The position numbers and the translations under genes are program-made. Positions 1 through 16,410 of a DNA stretch of 64,000 nt are shown here, piece by piece (the first letter of the stretch is position 1; the number at the start of each line of letters is the position of its first letter). Below the pieces are notes generated by a model. It ran no database searches. It was not told the origin of the DNA and saw only the letters and a program-made list of their open reading frames with translations. This stretch comes from Procambarus clarkii (taxonomy: Eukaryota; Arthropoda; Malacostraca; Decapoda; Cambaridae). The stretch lies in contig NC_091165.1 of the NCBI RefSeq assembly GCF_040958095.1, positions 28,807,378-28,871,377 on the forward strand, given 5' to 3'.

Positions 1-120
1 CACCGGTGTACCATGCAAAAACCATCTTCGTGCCCATAGGTGTTACAAAAAATAATGCTTTTGTTGGCTTTAATTGGAAGGAATTTTGTAAAGATGGTTT
101 CTAGTTCAATCTCCTCTACC

Positions 121-545
121 CTGACCTGACAGCTTAGTGGACAGCGCTTGAGATTCGTAGTCCTAAGTTTCTGGGTTCGATCCCCGGTGGAGGTGGAAAC
201 AAATGGGCAGTTTCTTTTGCTCTGATGCGCCTGTTCACCTAGCAGTAAATAGGTACCTGGGAGTTAGACAGCGGCTACAGGCTGCTTCCTGTAGGTGTGA
301 AACAAAAAGAAGGCCTGGTCGAGGACCGGGCCGCGGGGACGCTAAGCCCCGAAATCATCTCTAGATAACCTCTAGATAGCCCTTACAATGCAGGGGTTGA
401 GATAATTACACTAGTGGTGGGATGGAATGCCCCCTCATTTCTTCCTTTATAATATGCACATGCTTGATACCTGCTTGATGGGGTGCTGGGAGTTCTTCTT
501 TTCCCCAAGCCTGGCCCGAGGCCAGACTTGACTTGTGAGTCTCTC
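121..545 (+). repeat. tRNA-derived SINE (family A) with downstream companion repeat
   Basis: A tRNA-like head carries an A-box-like AGCTTAGTGG near 131 and a B box GGTTCGATCCC near 174. It is followed by a body containing CAGTAAATAGGTACCTGGGAG and the core GAGGACCGGGCCGCGGGG, then a CTAGATAACCTCTAGATA tail. After a gap a second common decapod segment begins (CTTGATGGGGTGCTGGGAG, about 473-545). Partial copies of the core recur near 35170, 35310, 36665, 39455 and 50040. The pol III boxes are seen directly; mobilisation by a LINE partner is inferred. Confidence 0.75.
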
Positions 546-1727
546 AACAGTATTTTGATTAGTTATCCTTCTGTAAAAATTAAAGAATGTATACTGCATT
601 TGCACATATAAGATACCTGTACCTATAAAACATTATCCTACAATATGTATATAATAACATAGAATGAGCAGACAGTGATATAATATACTGTATACAGTAT
701 ATATAAATTGCATGCCAAAATTGTAAACTTCTGAGTATGCTGTTCCTAGTTTTGGTGTACCTAGGTTGCACATGCATGGAAAAGGAAATTTAGTTTTTTC
801 AAATCTAAAAGAAATAATCTTTGCTTTTCTATGTCTTCTATTTTTCAGCATTGTATTATAATATATTTGAAGAGTTCCTGCTATTTTTCTGGGTTTTAAG
901 TTCATCTAATGATTTCACAGTTGGCCTGTCACTGGCCGAGAACCGGTAATCTTACCCTAGTACTGTACAGTACTGTAGTTTTCTGTGAATATTGCATTTT
1001 ATGTATATTCAGCACAATACGTTGAAGTGCATTGAATTATTTCAAATAAACCTGCTTGACCTAGGACTTAAATTGACCCATTCTACCATATCTTTTACAG
1101 TGGATACAGGTAGAGCGCTGTATTGTAGTATAGTACTATATTATACCGTGGAATGTACTTTTCTATTTCTTCAGATAGAATGTATACAGTTTGATTTGTA
1201 TAGGAGAGTATTGTTGTAAGTTAAAATGTTAGTGTGGAATATCTTCTAATCTGTTTTGTGGATACATTAAAATAATTCTGAATAAGGTGGTTTACTTTTT
1301 GGTTACAGACCCATAGGGCAAAAACAATGTTTTATATCTGAAATTTTTAAAAGACCTTTACAATCTGTTATTCCTTTTATTTTTAGAGGGGCCGTGAAAT
1401 GTAAGGCTCAAATTTTTTTTACCTATTTCTTTTATAGACTGCATTTATGTAAGGTATGTCTCTTGGCAGTGTTATTTGTGCTCACAATAACATGGTTCAA
1501 ACAAATAACCCAATCAACACATTAAATGTTGATGTTTTGGTCGGTTCAGGATTCACATCGATTTGAGGGTCCAGGGTGGACTGAAGCATCGTCACTTGAA
1601 ATTCATTTCATCTATGGGGGTTGGGTTGTTATTTATATAATGGGTTTCCATTGTTTTCAAAATATTGTAGACTATTGTTGTGCAGTCTCATTAAACCTTT
1701 TATATATAGTTTAATCTTTATTTCCAG
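546..1727. other. AT-rich intron or upstream DNA, no recognised element
   Basis: No long conserved reading frame or recognised repeat. The segment ends at a clear splice acceptor (TTTATTTCCAG, AG at 1726-1727) leading into the first visible exon of the NAC-alpha gene. It is therefore probably that gene's first intron, with the leader exon to the left, possibly outside the window. Confidence 0.5.
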
Positions 1728-1758
1728 GCATTGACCAACTGCCAAGATTACCATCAAA

Positions 1759-7308
<5,550 letters not shown>

Positions 7309-7600
7309 TAACTTGATAGTGATTTAAGGAGACAGTTTTGACAAGCATTTTTTTCCTAGGGAATTCTGAACAATTTTGGGTTAATGTGTGTGATTGGTGT
7401 GTTACAGAAAAGAAGAGGCATATTTTGTTCTCAATATATGCTGTAGGCAACTTGCATCCATCCATCCATATCTTCTCTTAAAAAGGAATCCTCTTAAGCT
7501 TTACGGCAACCGTTTACCTGACCGACTGTATTTACTAAAAATAAATTCTGTTGACTCCCAGAAGATCTTTGTAATCCTAATATTTTGTAAAATCAAGAAT
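7309..7600 (+). other. 3' untranslated region of NAC-alpha with poly(A) signal
   Basis: Sequence after the TGA at 7306-7308. An AATAAA hexamer lies at 7540-7545, so cleavage is expected about 15-30 bases later. After about 7620 the composition changes abruptly to C/T-rich repeat DNA, consistent with the end of the transcription unit. Confidence 0.6.
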
Positions 7601-7694
7601 ACTAAATCAATTTAAATATTCAGCTCCCCCTCCACACCACCACTCACCCCTTCTCTGCTGCTCCCCTTCCCTCCTACCTTTCTTCTGCTCACTT

Positions 7695-7875
7695 GGCCTG
7701 GACAGAAAAGCGACGGTCTCCTTCATTCAGGTCGGCGTTCAATCCCCGATCGTCCAAGTGGTTGGGCACCATTCCATCTCGAATCGTTATCCCTTAACGA
7801 TTGCTGTCCCTAACGAATGCTGTATAGTTGTAATAGCTTGGTGATTTCTCATCGTTGTTCCTTTTCCCTCTTTCC
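7695..7875 (+). repeat. tRNA-derived SINE (family B)
   Basis: The head GGCCTGGACAGAAAAGCGAC (A-box region) is followed by GGTCGGCGTTCAATCCCCGA (B-box region). The body runs through AAGTGGTTGGGCACCATTCC and GCTTGGTGATTTCTC. A second, clearly homologous copy lies at 50483-50690. Confidence 0.65.
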
Positions 7876-8260
7876 TCTCATTCCCTGTCCTTTCCTCATC
7901 CACCTTTCCTTTCCTCTCCCCTACTACTATCTCATCCTCTCCTCCTTTCCCCCACCTTTTCCTTCTCTTGTACTCTCATTCCTCCCTTCTCATCCCCAAC
8001 GATATGGGGATCAAGAGGATAAGAGGAGGAAACGGGAGGATAAACGTGGAAAGTGTAGAGGGCCGTGAGGAGTGTCGGTGACTTCCCCCTATTCCCACCC
8101 TCTTCCTCCCTGTTCCCCCCCCCCTTATCCCCCCTCCTCCCCTAGTCATCTTCCCCTGTACTGCCTTGCTTTGCCCTGCTGCTCTTCTGCCCATGTTTTC
8201 ACCATACCCTGTCCCTCGTCTTGCCTGTCTCCCTGTCGGGGGATGGAGCATCCTGTCCTC
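7876..8260. repeat. C/T-rich low-complexity tract
   Basis: A long pyrimidine-rich stretch on the plus strand (runs of CTCCT, CCCTT and CCCCCCCC), interrupted near 8000-8060 by a purine-rich GGATAAGAGGAGGAAACGGG segment. Its openness in several frames reflects composition, not coding. Confidence 0.6.
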
Positions 8261-8754
8261 AGGATACCATATTACTCTTGTCACAATGCTTATAGTTACT
8301 ATGATGCTAATGTTTACAGTTTCCCTGTGGTAGATTTACAGTTATTAGCTATTGCCATGCACCAACCCTAACTCGTGTAATTTAGTGCATCCCATAGTAC
8401 CCGTCCCAACGCCATGGACAGCAGAAGTCTGCTCATATTTTAATGATATTGGTGTCTTGAAATGAGCGTGTGGACGCTGTCACTGGGGAAGTTATCCGCA
8501 CTTGTCCCATCTCCTGTAAAGGTATTTCTTATTCCGACTTTTGTCCGGTTATCCATTCCTCCATCCTTACCCGTTGGCAGGCTTGTTGGTCTGTTACTGG
8601 TAACAAACTGCGTACTCTGCCTTAGTATTCAAGAGTACTCTTGAGTTGTGTGTCCTCGTGGCCGTCGTCCTACCACCACCTTAACCGTCGATGGGAAACG
8701 ACTCTGGCAAGGTTGCGTATTGGCCATACTTCTGTAGCTTCCTGGAAATGTATG

Positions 8755-8830
8755 TAAAAATTAGGATTAAGGACTTGCCCGAAACGCTATGCGTGATAGT
8801 GGCTGTACAAGAATATGCAATAGGATATAT
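8755..8830 (+). repeat. Tail fragment of SINE family C
   Basis: It shares ATTAAGGACTTGCCCGAAAC and GTGGCTGTACAAGAAT with the full-length SINE at 30830-31148. The tRNA-like head is absent, so this is a truncated copy. Confidence 0.6.
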
Positions 8831-9009
8831 GCTATGAAATTGAAGAAAATATAGTTAATATGTTATAGAAAATGAATTGGATAGGGTATACGGGGGACAG
8901 GAAGCCAGAGTGTATATATACACGGTAGACATACCGAGCCCCCCCCTCCCACAAGACAAAATTACTGACTCCCGCCCTGGACGCAACCCCATAACAAGCT
9001 AGGTAGAAA

Positions 9010-9065
9010 ACTATACCTGCTTGATGGGGTTCTGGGAGTTCTACTCCCCATGCCAGGCTCGACAA
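9010..9065 (+). repeat. Interspersed repeat fragment (family A companion)
   Basis: CTTGATGGGGTTCTGGGAG followed by CTACTCCCCATGCCAGGCTC, matching the element at about 473-545. Confidence 0.55.
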
Positions 9066-9268
9066 TGTGGATGAAATTAGGTACTTTTGAATAAAGAGAA
9101 GGTTGGACAGCTTTTTAATTCGTTAGGGAGTAAGTTCCAAAGGTCCTTTACCCTAGGACCCTTTATTTGCATCGTGTTTACACATATTTAGTTTGACTGT
9201 GGGATATGAAAGATATATTTATTTCTGATGTGGTGATTATGGGTTCTATCTGTCGAGGAAGTTTCAGA

Positions 9269-9665
9269 TCAGAGTTTGCTTCTAGGAACATGGTTTTGTA
9301 CATGCAAATGGCACAAGAGAATGTGTGGAGTGAGTTTGTTTAGCATGCTGATTGATTTAAACGGGGGCCGTGTGTGTTGTCTGAAAACAGAGTTTGTTAT
9401 TGTTCTGATAGCAGATTTTTGCTGGGCGATGATGGGCGTGAGGTAGTTTCCAATTGTTGAATCCCATGCACATATACCGTATGTAATATAGGCATAGAAT
9501 AGAGCGTAGTATAATGAGAGGAGAGCAGAGTTTGGAATATAATATCTGATTTTAGAAAGTATTCCGACCGTTTTTGAGACTTGGTAATAAGACACTATTC
9601 TACAGTGCATCCTGTTAAAGGTTTGCACTTGGGGGAAATCTTGGGGCTTCTCAGTAAATTATAAT
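9269..9665 (-). mobile_element. Jockey/CR1-like LINE reverse transcriptase, C-terminal part
   Basis: The minus strand is open for about 120 codons, with the post-catalytic RT region VSKTVGILSKIRYYIPNSAL, then LSLYYALFYAYITYGICAWD and QQKSAIRTI. This pattern (two leucine-rich helices followed by QKKAIR) is typical of the thumb region of non-LTR reverse transcriptases. The catalytic part and the 3' end are missing. Openness over this length suggests a moderately young fragment. Confidence 0.8.
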
Positions 9666-9829
9666 AAGCACTATAAATCATTACATATAATAATGATGCT
9701 TTCGCTAAACAACATTATATATAATCGTGTTTTTAGTGTAGTAGTGTAAGCTCTGAAAATCTTAGAGAATGGGTTGTAGGAACATCAATAGAAAACGATG
9801 TGACATTGAAATATCTATGGGGTACACTA

Positions 9830-10580
9830 CTGCAAACAGGATGGACATAAGGTTCACGAGAAGTCACACGATGTTTGAGGTCCATTGCCACCCAAAAGGA
9901 TAAGTATGGGGTCCACTACCATCTGTAGGATGGGTATGGGGTCCCTACTGCCCACAGGATGGGTATGAGGTCCACTACTGCACATAGAGTGGGTATTTAT
10001 TTATTTATATACAAGAAGTTACATTGGGTTTATGAGAGTACATATCATGATGTGTTCACATTCTTGTAAATCCACTAGTACGCACAGCGTTTCGGGCAGG
10101 CCCTTAATAATTAATTCAAGTTCAAGTATGTCTAGTGAGACAAGAAAAAATGAATACATCTCAAAAGGATAGAGTGGCTTAGGCTATTTCTATCCCCTCC
10201 CCCCTCCTTTATAATATGGGGGTCCACTACCATCCTCAGGACGGGTAAGGGGTCCACTACCACCTGTAGGATGGATATGAGGACTACAACCACCCGTAGG
10301 ATGGGTATGGGGGGGTTCACTTCCATCCACAGGATTAGTATTAGGTCTATTACCGCACTTGTGTGGGCAGTAGAAGACCCAATACCCATTCTGTAGGCGG
10401 TAACAGGACCCCATACCCATCCTGTGAGCGGTAGCTAGTGGACCCCCATACTCATCCAACAGTTGGTAGTGGACCTTATTAACATCCTACAGGTGGTAGC
10501 TGACCCTATACCCATCCAACGGGTGGTAGTGGACCCTATACACATCGAGTGACTAGTTGTGGACCCTATATCCATCCTGA
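9830..10580. repeat. Degenerate GGATGGGTATGGGGTCC minisatellite that flips orientation
   Basis: Roughly 30-bp units carry GGATGGGTATGGGGTCCACT on the plus strand up to about 10340, and their complement (CCCATACCCATCCTGTG) from about 10390 on. The switch is centred near 10360, where a short imperfect palindrome sits (TTACCGCAC...GTGGGCAGTA). A LINE-end repeat (10073-10200) interrupts the array. Single units of the motif recur near 31480, 54000-54080 and 60475-60520. Confidence 0.7.
10073..10200. repeat. Two abutting LINE/SINE 3'-end fragments
   Basis: The minus-strand tail of the CCCGAAACGCT family (10073-10108) lies directly beside a plus-strand AAGTTCAAGTATGTCTAGTG ... AGGCTATTTCTA segment (10115-10190). 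The latter is shared with 47221-47302 and, degenerately, with 4363 and 54610. Confidence 0.55.
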
Positions 10581-11374
10581 AGATACACTGGCAGTGTTGA
10601 AGGTAGCAATGTTCAGTGTACAGGCTCCCAAGTAGGAAGACATGAGAGGCAAGACTAACGAGAGGCATCAACATCAGAGTCTGGTGTCACATGACAGACT
10701 TGACGTGGTGAGAGGCAATGTCGTGTTATGTTATTCCGTCGTTGTAGATGTTCTTTAGTTCCCCGAGACGGTCTTCGTCGCCTCCCTTACTGTCTGGCTG
10801 TGGTCGTCTGAGGTGGAGGTTATGATAAGACAGTTATAAGCTTATAAATCTCAAGGTTAACATACAGCTCTAACAGGCAGAACTTTATTTGTATTTATTT
10901 ATGCAACTTGTGCAGAATAATATTCTGAAAAATGTCATCCTGGATGTTAATAATTGTCTAAAAGCATAAATGTTCTTAGTTCAGTAAGTTAAAATCACTC
11001 AATTTGTCATTAACGAGCAATATCTTACGTCAAATTGAAAGCAAATATTTAACATCATCCAATGTTGTGTCAGGAACTTTGGGTTGTTGTGTTTCTTAGT
11101 CTGTTGTTGTATATGTTCCAAACCTTAATGGAATCTGACCCATATATCAATCAGGTCAACCCATGTGTTGCGTTTCCAAAAGGGTCGCCCATGTTAGAAT
11201 CGGTGAACACCCTAGTAATATTGTTGAAAACATCTTAATAACTTATTAAACCAAAGGTCTTTTTATGTCAGAAGAACGGCAGAAACTGGATCTATATATG
11301 AAAACTTTTTCAGGACAAAATTTAAAGTAAAACTAAAGATATTTGTAGTTGTATAAAAGTTGCATTTTTCATCG

Positions 11375-11960
11375 GTCGTAGAGCCGGAAATCCGTAATAT
11401 TCATCTCAGAACAATGCTTATTTCACGCAGAATCGTTAATAAACGTAAGATTTTTATACGTCTCAAGAAAGATAGAAACATAATCTTCATTTTAAATGCC
11501 TTACCATGGGCATATTTGTATTTAAAGCGAAGATACGTGTATTTTTCTAATCGGCGAGCTCCGATCCCGCACAGATCGAGCAACGGAGTAACTCTCTCTC
11601 AGAACAATGCTTATTTCACGTAAATTCGTTAATAAACGCAAATGTTTTTATATGTGTTGAGAAAGATAGAAATATAAGCTTCATTTTAAATACTTTACCA
11701 TAGATATATATAAAGTTCTAATGAAGATACATGTGTTTTAATAATCGCCGAGCTCCGACCCCGCACAGACTGATCGACAGAGCAACTCTCTCTCAGAACA
11801 ATGCTTATTTCACGTAAATTCATTAATAAACACATATGTTTTATATGTCTCAAGAAAGATAGAAATATAAGCTTCATTTTAAATACTTTAACATAGACAT
11901 ATATAAAGCTCAAGTGAAGATACATACGTTTTTATAGTGGCATTCAGTAGCTTGTCGGTC
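11375..11960 (+). repeat. 194-bp tandem repeat, three clear monomers
   Basis: The landmark AGAACAATGCTTATTTCACG begins at 11407, 11601 and 11795, exactly 194 bp apart. Each monomer continues with a TTAATAAAC segment, AAGAAAGATAGAAA, CTTCATTTTAAAT and a GCGAGCTCCGA or CCGAGCTCCGA box. More diverged relics with the same order of motifs occur near 12000-12110, 12765-12860 and 13085-13225, so the array was once longer. Confidence 0.8.
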
Positions 11961-12864
11961 ATGGAATGCAGAAGCCTACGCACTTGCCAATATAGTGTGT
12001 AATTAACAAAGATACGCTTATAAAGCCTAAAATATTATATGCCTTCAGAAAGACAGAGATATGCTCGTTATTGTGAGTGCACCAAAGGAAATATATCTTG
12101 TTGGAGGACAAAGATATATCAATTCTAAAATAAGTTTCGACTCTCGCTCGGGCGAGAGATAGCGCGACTCTCGCCCCATCTATTGGAGATTCTGTTCACC
12201 TAATGACCCAAAGCTACTCAAAGCCTCCTAGCATTACTTAAATAATGAAGAAATATGGTATATTTATTGACTATAATGTTGGTGCTTAATGCAGAACACG
12301 AGAAAACATATATTTACTATAAAATAATATACTTCCATTATAAAATAAGTAAATATGTGGCCTCATAGGAAGTCAACGGTCCAGGTGTCAATGTTGTGGA
12401 GCGACTTATCCAAGATATATTGTTGTCTGGAAAGTGTTTGTTGGCATATCAACCTTCTGTACACAGTGATCCAGTCGTCGCACTTCTCTCCTTAAATGAT
12501 CGCAAATTTAGTTTATTATATTAACAAGTAGAATACGTATTTCTAATAATATCTAACATAACTAGCCAGAAAATATTTAAGACTTATTGAAAAATACATG
12601 TCTGGAAGTTAAATCGACTTCATAGAACAATAGTGTTGGTTTATACTAATCGTTATTCGTTAGTATGCGTTCGCTACTTAAAACATTTACTGTACTGATG
12701 TAAAATCTCCCATGTCTCTTCGCACATGGAACACCGAACCTTACACACTCTGATATATTGTTTAATTAATAGAGATTCACTAATAAAGCTTATAATTGTA
12801 TATGTTATCAAAAAGGCATAGATAAAGTCGTTCTTACGTTTTAGTCCCAGAGATTATATATTAG

Positions 12865-13005
12865 TAAAGTTCATTTTATTCAGGAAAGTACATAAATAGT
12901 CGATTTACAAACATAATATTGGATTTATAGATAGAGTTTGTTGGAGTTTGATAGAGTTTACATACAATACCTAAAGCCACTAGTACACATAGCGTTTCGG
13001 GCATA
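12865..13005 (-). repeat. LINE 3'-end fragment
   Basis: It reads TATTCAGGAAAGTACATAAA ... GCCACTAGTACACATAGCG TTTCGGGC, the complement of the CCCGAAACGCTATGCGTACT family also seen at 33036-33170 and 44810-44995. Confidence 0.5.
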
Positions 13006-13224
13006 TTATTGAGAGAGGAAAGATATTTATATTTAAAATTTTTTTTTTTTTTTACCGACGCTCTCCCTATTGATGAGAACTACAACCTAATGAAGATAAA
13101 TGTTAATTTTATGTAGATACTGTAATAAACGAAAGTTTTTAATGTCATCAGAGAAGCAGAAATATAGGCAAATTTTAAATCCCTTGTCATAAATATAACT
13201 GAAGTGAAAGCAAAGATATATGCA

Positions 13225-13545
13225 TTTTGATAGTTACAAAGACAGCTCTTTAACACGGGTGGAACACGAACAAGGGGAACTTAGTACCCAAATGAGCCAC
13301 AGAGATATTAGAAAGAATTTTTTCAGTGTCAGAGTAGTTAACAAATGGAATGTATTAAGCAGTGATGTGGTGGAGGCTGACTCCATACATAATTTCAAAT
13401 GTAGATGTGATAGAGCCCAATTGGCTCAGGAACCTGTACACCTGTTGATTGACGGTTGAGAGTCGGGATCAAAGAACCAAAGCTCAACCCCTGCAAGCAC
13501 AAATTAGGTGAGTACAACTAGGTGAATACAGCTGAGGGGCGGGAC
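13225..13545 (+). mobile_element. CR1/Jockey-like LINE 3' end with C-terminal tail of the polymerase
   Basis: A short open stretch reads HRDIRKNFFSVRVVNKWNVL ... VVEADSIHNFKCRCDRA. This is the conserved tail seen downstream of the reverse transcriptase in many arthropod non-LTR elements (FFS-RVV--WN-L---VV-A-S---FK-R-D). A 3' UTR follows with GGGATCAAAGAACCAAAGC and two GGTGAGTACAACTAGG-like units. A related tail lies at 37080-37300. Confidence 0.75.
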
Positions 13546-14349
13546 CAAACAGCTGAAGCTCAATTCCCTACGCATAACTAGGCGAGTCCATAGGAATTAC
13601 CGTTTGTCCTGGCGCCATCTATGTTTTGACAGCAGTACTACTAATGTTCCCACGTTATGTGATGATCGCTATACGGGTGTTACGATCAGTTGCTCTTCTA
13701 TATATGTTTATGGACAACGTAGGTGATTTGAGGCAATTTGCGGCCAGAGTGAAATAGTATCCACGCGGTGAGTGATGGAGGAGGATATATACTGCTGTGT
13801 ACTCGACCAGCGGGTGAGAGGTAAGTTATATCGAACAATTATGGGGAATAGATGGGTTATTTTAAGCGTAGAATGTCAGGTAACCGGTAACTACACAGAT
13901 GGGGTAGTGTTTTTTTAAGTCTTTATTTACTAAAGTGGAACATTACATTATGCCTTTAGCTGAACGAGTCTACTGGTGGGGGAAGTAGACGGGTTTTATG
14001 AAAGTATTTTGCCTAAATATTTGTATTTGGTGAACTAGTTCAGCCGTTACCAGGGAGGGTGTTCCTTTAATCTAATCTAAAAATTCTAGCCGGACAAAGT
14101 GATTAAATAAATTGAATAGAACGAAGTGGTTTGCCAGGGTGCTTAACATTTAGTTTAGTTCACTTACTATGCAGCCCATGCTTAAAGAATGCAAGTTTAT
14201 CATATTGAATTTACCGTAGTTTTACTGCATTTAATATACCGTTTTTACCCTATTTAATTATGTCGGGTAAAGGCCGGTCGTGGAAAGTTCCTAATATAGC
14301 AAGTTTTAAAGGAAAAGTTTGAGTTAACTTTAACGCTTAAGTTAGTGAC

Positions 14350-14880
14350 CAATTAGCTTAGTCTATTGTGAGGAAAGTTACTAGAATCTAACATTGCAAG
14401 TGTCATTTCTCTACTCTTTTTGAGAAACATGACTAGACACATGAATCGCAGTTTTATTACTAAATGTTCATGGACTAGGTTGCATAGTTGAGGAAATGGT
14501 GATAAGGTTTGTGATTTTGTGTACCTTGACTTCAGCAGAGATTTTGATAGTGGCGCAAAATTGATAGGGGCTCGGATCATTGGGAATGCTGACTGAAGTA
14601 GATTAGGTCATGGCTATACCAAAGGAAATTAGTATAAATGGGGTTAAGTTGGGAGAAGTGTTGTAAGTAGTGCCTAAAAGCTCTCCTTGGACCTCTGTTA
14701 TTCGCAAGATTATGGTTTAGACTGTAATAGTTGCAGAATTGGCAAATAAAAAATACCGATGCCCTATATAGTTTTGAAATGGTTAAGACTACCAGATGCA
14801 GTTTAATGCTGACAAATGTAAGGTTTGGGGGCTAGGTAAAGATAAGAGATGTTGTAGATTGTTAAGTGTTAAATTTTTTG
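14350..14880 (+). mobile_element. Decayed CR1/Jockey-like LINE reverse transcriptase
   Basis: Broken plus-strand frames give the RT block VCDFVYLDFSRDFDSGAK (the family consensus is VYLDFSKAFD) and, further on, YQMQFNADKCKVWGLGKDK (consensus WQM-FN-DKCKVM-LG). Between them a degenerate -P-GS-LGP-L-like segment is seen. Numerous stops show it is old. It lies within an intron of the candidate transcript. Confidence 0.75.
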
Positions 14881-15640
14881 CAGGTGGTAAATTCTCCCCG
14901 AGCTGGCACTGCTCTCCAGCCTGGGATGTTTGTTAGTCTTCAGCTGCCTCCCAACATGGTAGTGAGGTCCTGAGCTGACATGCAGTGAGGAACGTGGAAA
15001 GCTTCCTGAATTGGCACATGGTATGCCTCCCTTTCAAACCAGCAGCTGGCACAAATGTTCCAGCTAACTTCAGAATAGTGGATGAAGCCCACACTAAAGC
15101 AAGTGGTACATTAGATCACAAATGCAAGTGGTACTAAATTAGATCTTTACTACTGCTACTAGAATATGTAGGAAAGGTAAATTCCTTAAAGAAATTTTTT
15201 CCATCTGAATTTGTAAAGTACTGAATGCTAATTTGAAAAGTAAAGCAAGATTGGCTTTAAATCTGAAATTAATTTGTTGAAATATTTTTCAGGTGAAAGT
15301 GATTGATGCATGGACTGGCTTGGAGTGAGGCTCCTTTACTCTGCAAAAGGAAATCTACAAAAGTGGGTGAGTTTGAATTTGATGTTAGCTATATCAATGA
15401 CCTAATCTTAATTCTCTTATCTACACCATTTATAGGTGTAACCATGTCCTACTGTTAAAACCCACAGGGGATGATGCAGTTTGTACTGATCCTACCCCAT
15501 TTCATAAAAGGGGACCAGGCAGTCCTGCAGATTTCCCTGGCTTGGCTTTTTCAGAGCTTTGCTCTACTACCCATCTAATAGATGGACTAGATTTGCATAG
15601 GTTTAGGGACCCTTAACAATGGTTACATTGTTAATTCTCA

Positions 15641-15786
15641 CAGGGCTTGTTTGCTGAATGGGTGGATGCATCTAAAACTTTAGTGCCTGGCATGCATTGT
15701 ACAGTGCTTTCAGTAAAGCATATGTACAATGTGTTGATGGCACTAAAGTGGTGGATGTAATGCACCCATTCAGGGAACAAGCTCTG
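15641..15786. repeat. Imperfect 146-bp inverted repeat (hairpin)
   Basis: The left arm begins CAGGGCTTGTTTGCTGAATG. The complement of the right arm reads CAGAGCTTGTTCCCTGAATG, and the arms keep pairing through ACTTTAGTGCC and GCATTGTACA down to a small loop near 15712. Total arm length is about 70 bp with scattered mismatches. It may be an old foldback MITE, and it lies within an intron of the candidate transcript. Confidence 0.75.
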
Positions 15787-16365
15787 CACTAAAATCAGAG
15801 GAAGGGATTGGCCTTGCTGAGCCAATGTTAAAAGATTGGCTGTTAGGATTTTTTTGGCTTATTAGGCATTGGTGATAATAAAAGTAGTGTCCCTGTTTAA
15901 TGTTTATTTTTCTTTTACAGGTGATTGTCTCTGGAGTTGTCTTGGTCTTTTGGATCTTTTGTTCATCTAGGAGCATCTGTCCCACAACCTGAAACAGTAA
16001 CAAATATTAGATGTATTATAAATACTATATGTAAAACTTATTAAATAAAATTTTTTTAATGAAACTACTTTATATACCTTATACTGAAATTATGCTAGAA
16101 ATTGTTTACTACTATTGATGCAATGTTTAAACATCTGAAATTTTTTTACTTTGAAAATAAATACTTGGTAAAATTTACACCTATTTGTAACTTGTTACAT
16201 AGGTGCATGCAAAATGCATTGAAAAGATGTAAAAGGGGACTACCTATTCAATTTACATAAACTAACAAATATTGCAAATTAGTCTGAAATATTAAAGTGG
16301 AAGAAACTTTAGTCAATATTTTAGTTTTCATATTTGCTGACCTATTTGCTTTCATATTAACCTAA

Positions 16366-16410
16366 CCTAATTTACCTAACCCTACCTAACCAAACCTGAC
16401 CTGACCTAAC
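16366..16410. repeat. Degenerate CCTAA telomere-like tract
   Basis: A run of CCTAACC, ACCTAA and TGACCTAA motifs, the C-rich strand of the arthropod TTAGG telomere repeat, abuts the first unit of satellite 1. Confidence 0.5.

Larger units (their letters stand above)
13690..16060 (+). ncRNA. Candidate spliced transcript without a convincing protein
   Basis: Three strong splice signals and a terminal poly(A) signal line up on the plus strand: a donor AGAG|GTAAGT near 13821, an acceptor TATTTTTCAG at about 15292 with donor GTGG|GTGAGT near 15365, and an acceptor TTTCTTTTACAG at about 15920 followed by AATAAA near 16045. A middle exon beginning near 14885 (TTTTTTGCAG) is possible. The last two exons together offer a 36-codon frame starting ATGCATGGACTG, with no recognisable motif. 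The introns hold a decayed LINE and a long hairpin. A non-coding RNA, a pseudogene or chance alignment of sites are all possible. Confidence 0.3.

Noticed and set aside
7817-8371. Proline- and serine-rich open frames
   Set aside because: Composition effect of the C/T-rich tract within and after SINE B.
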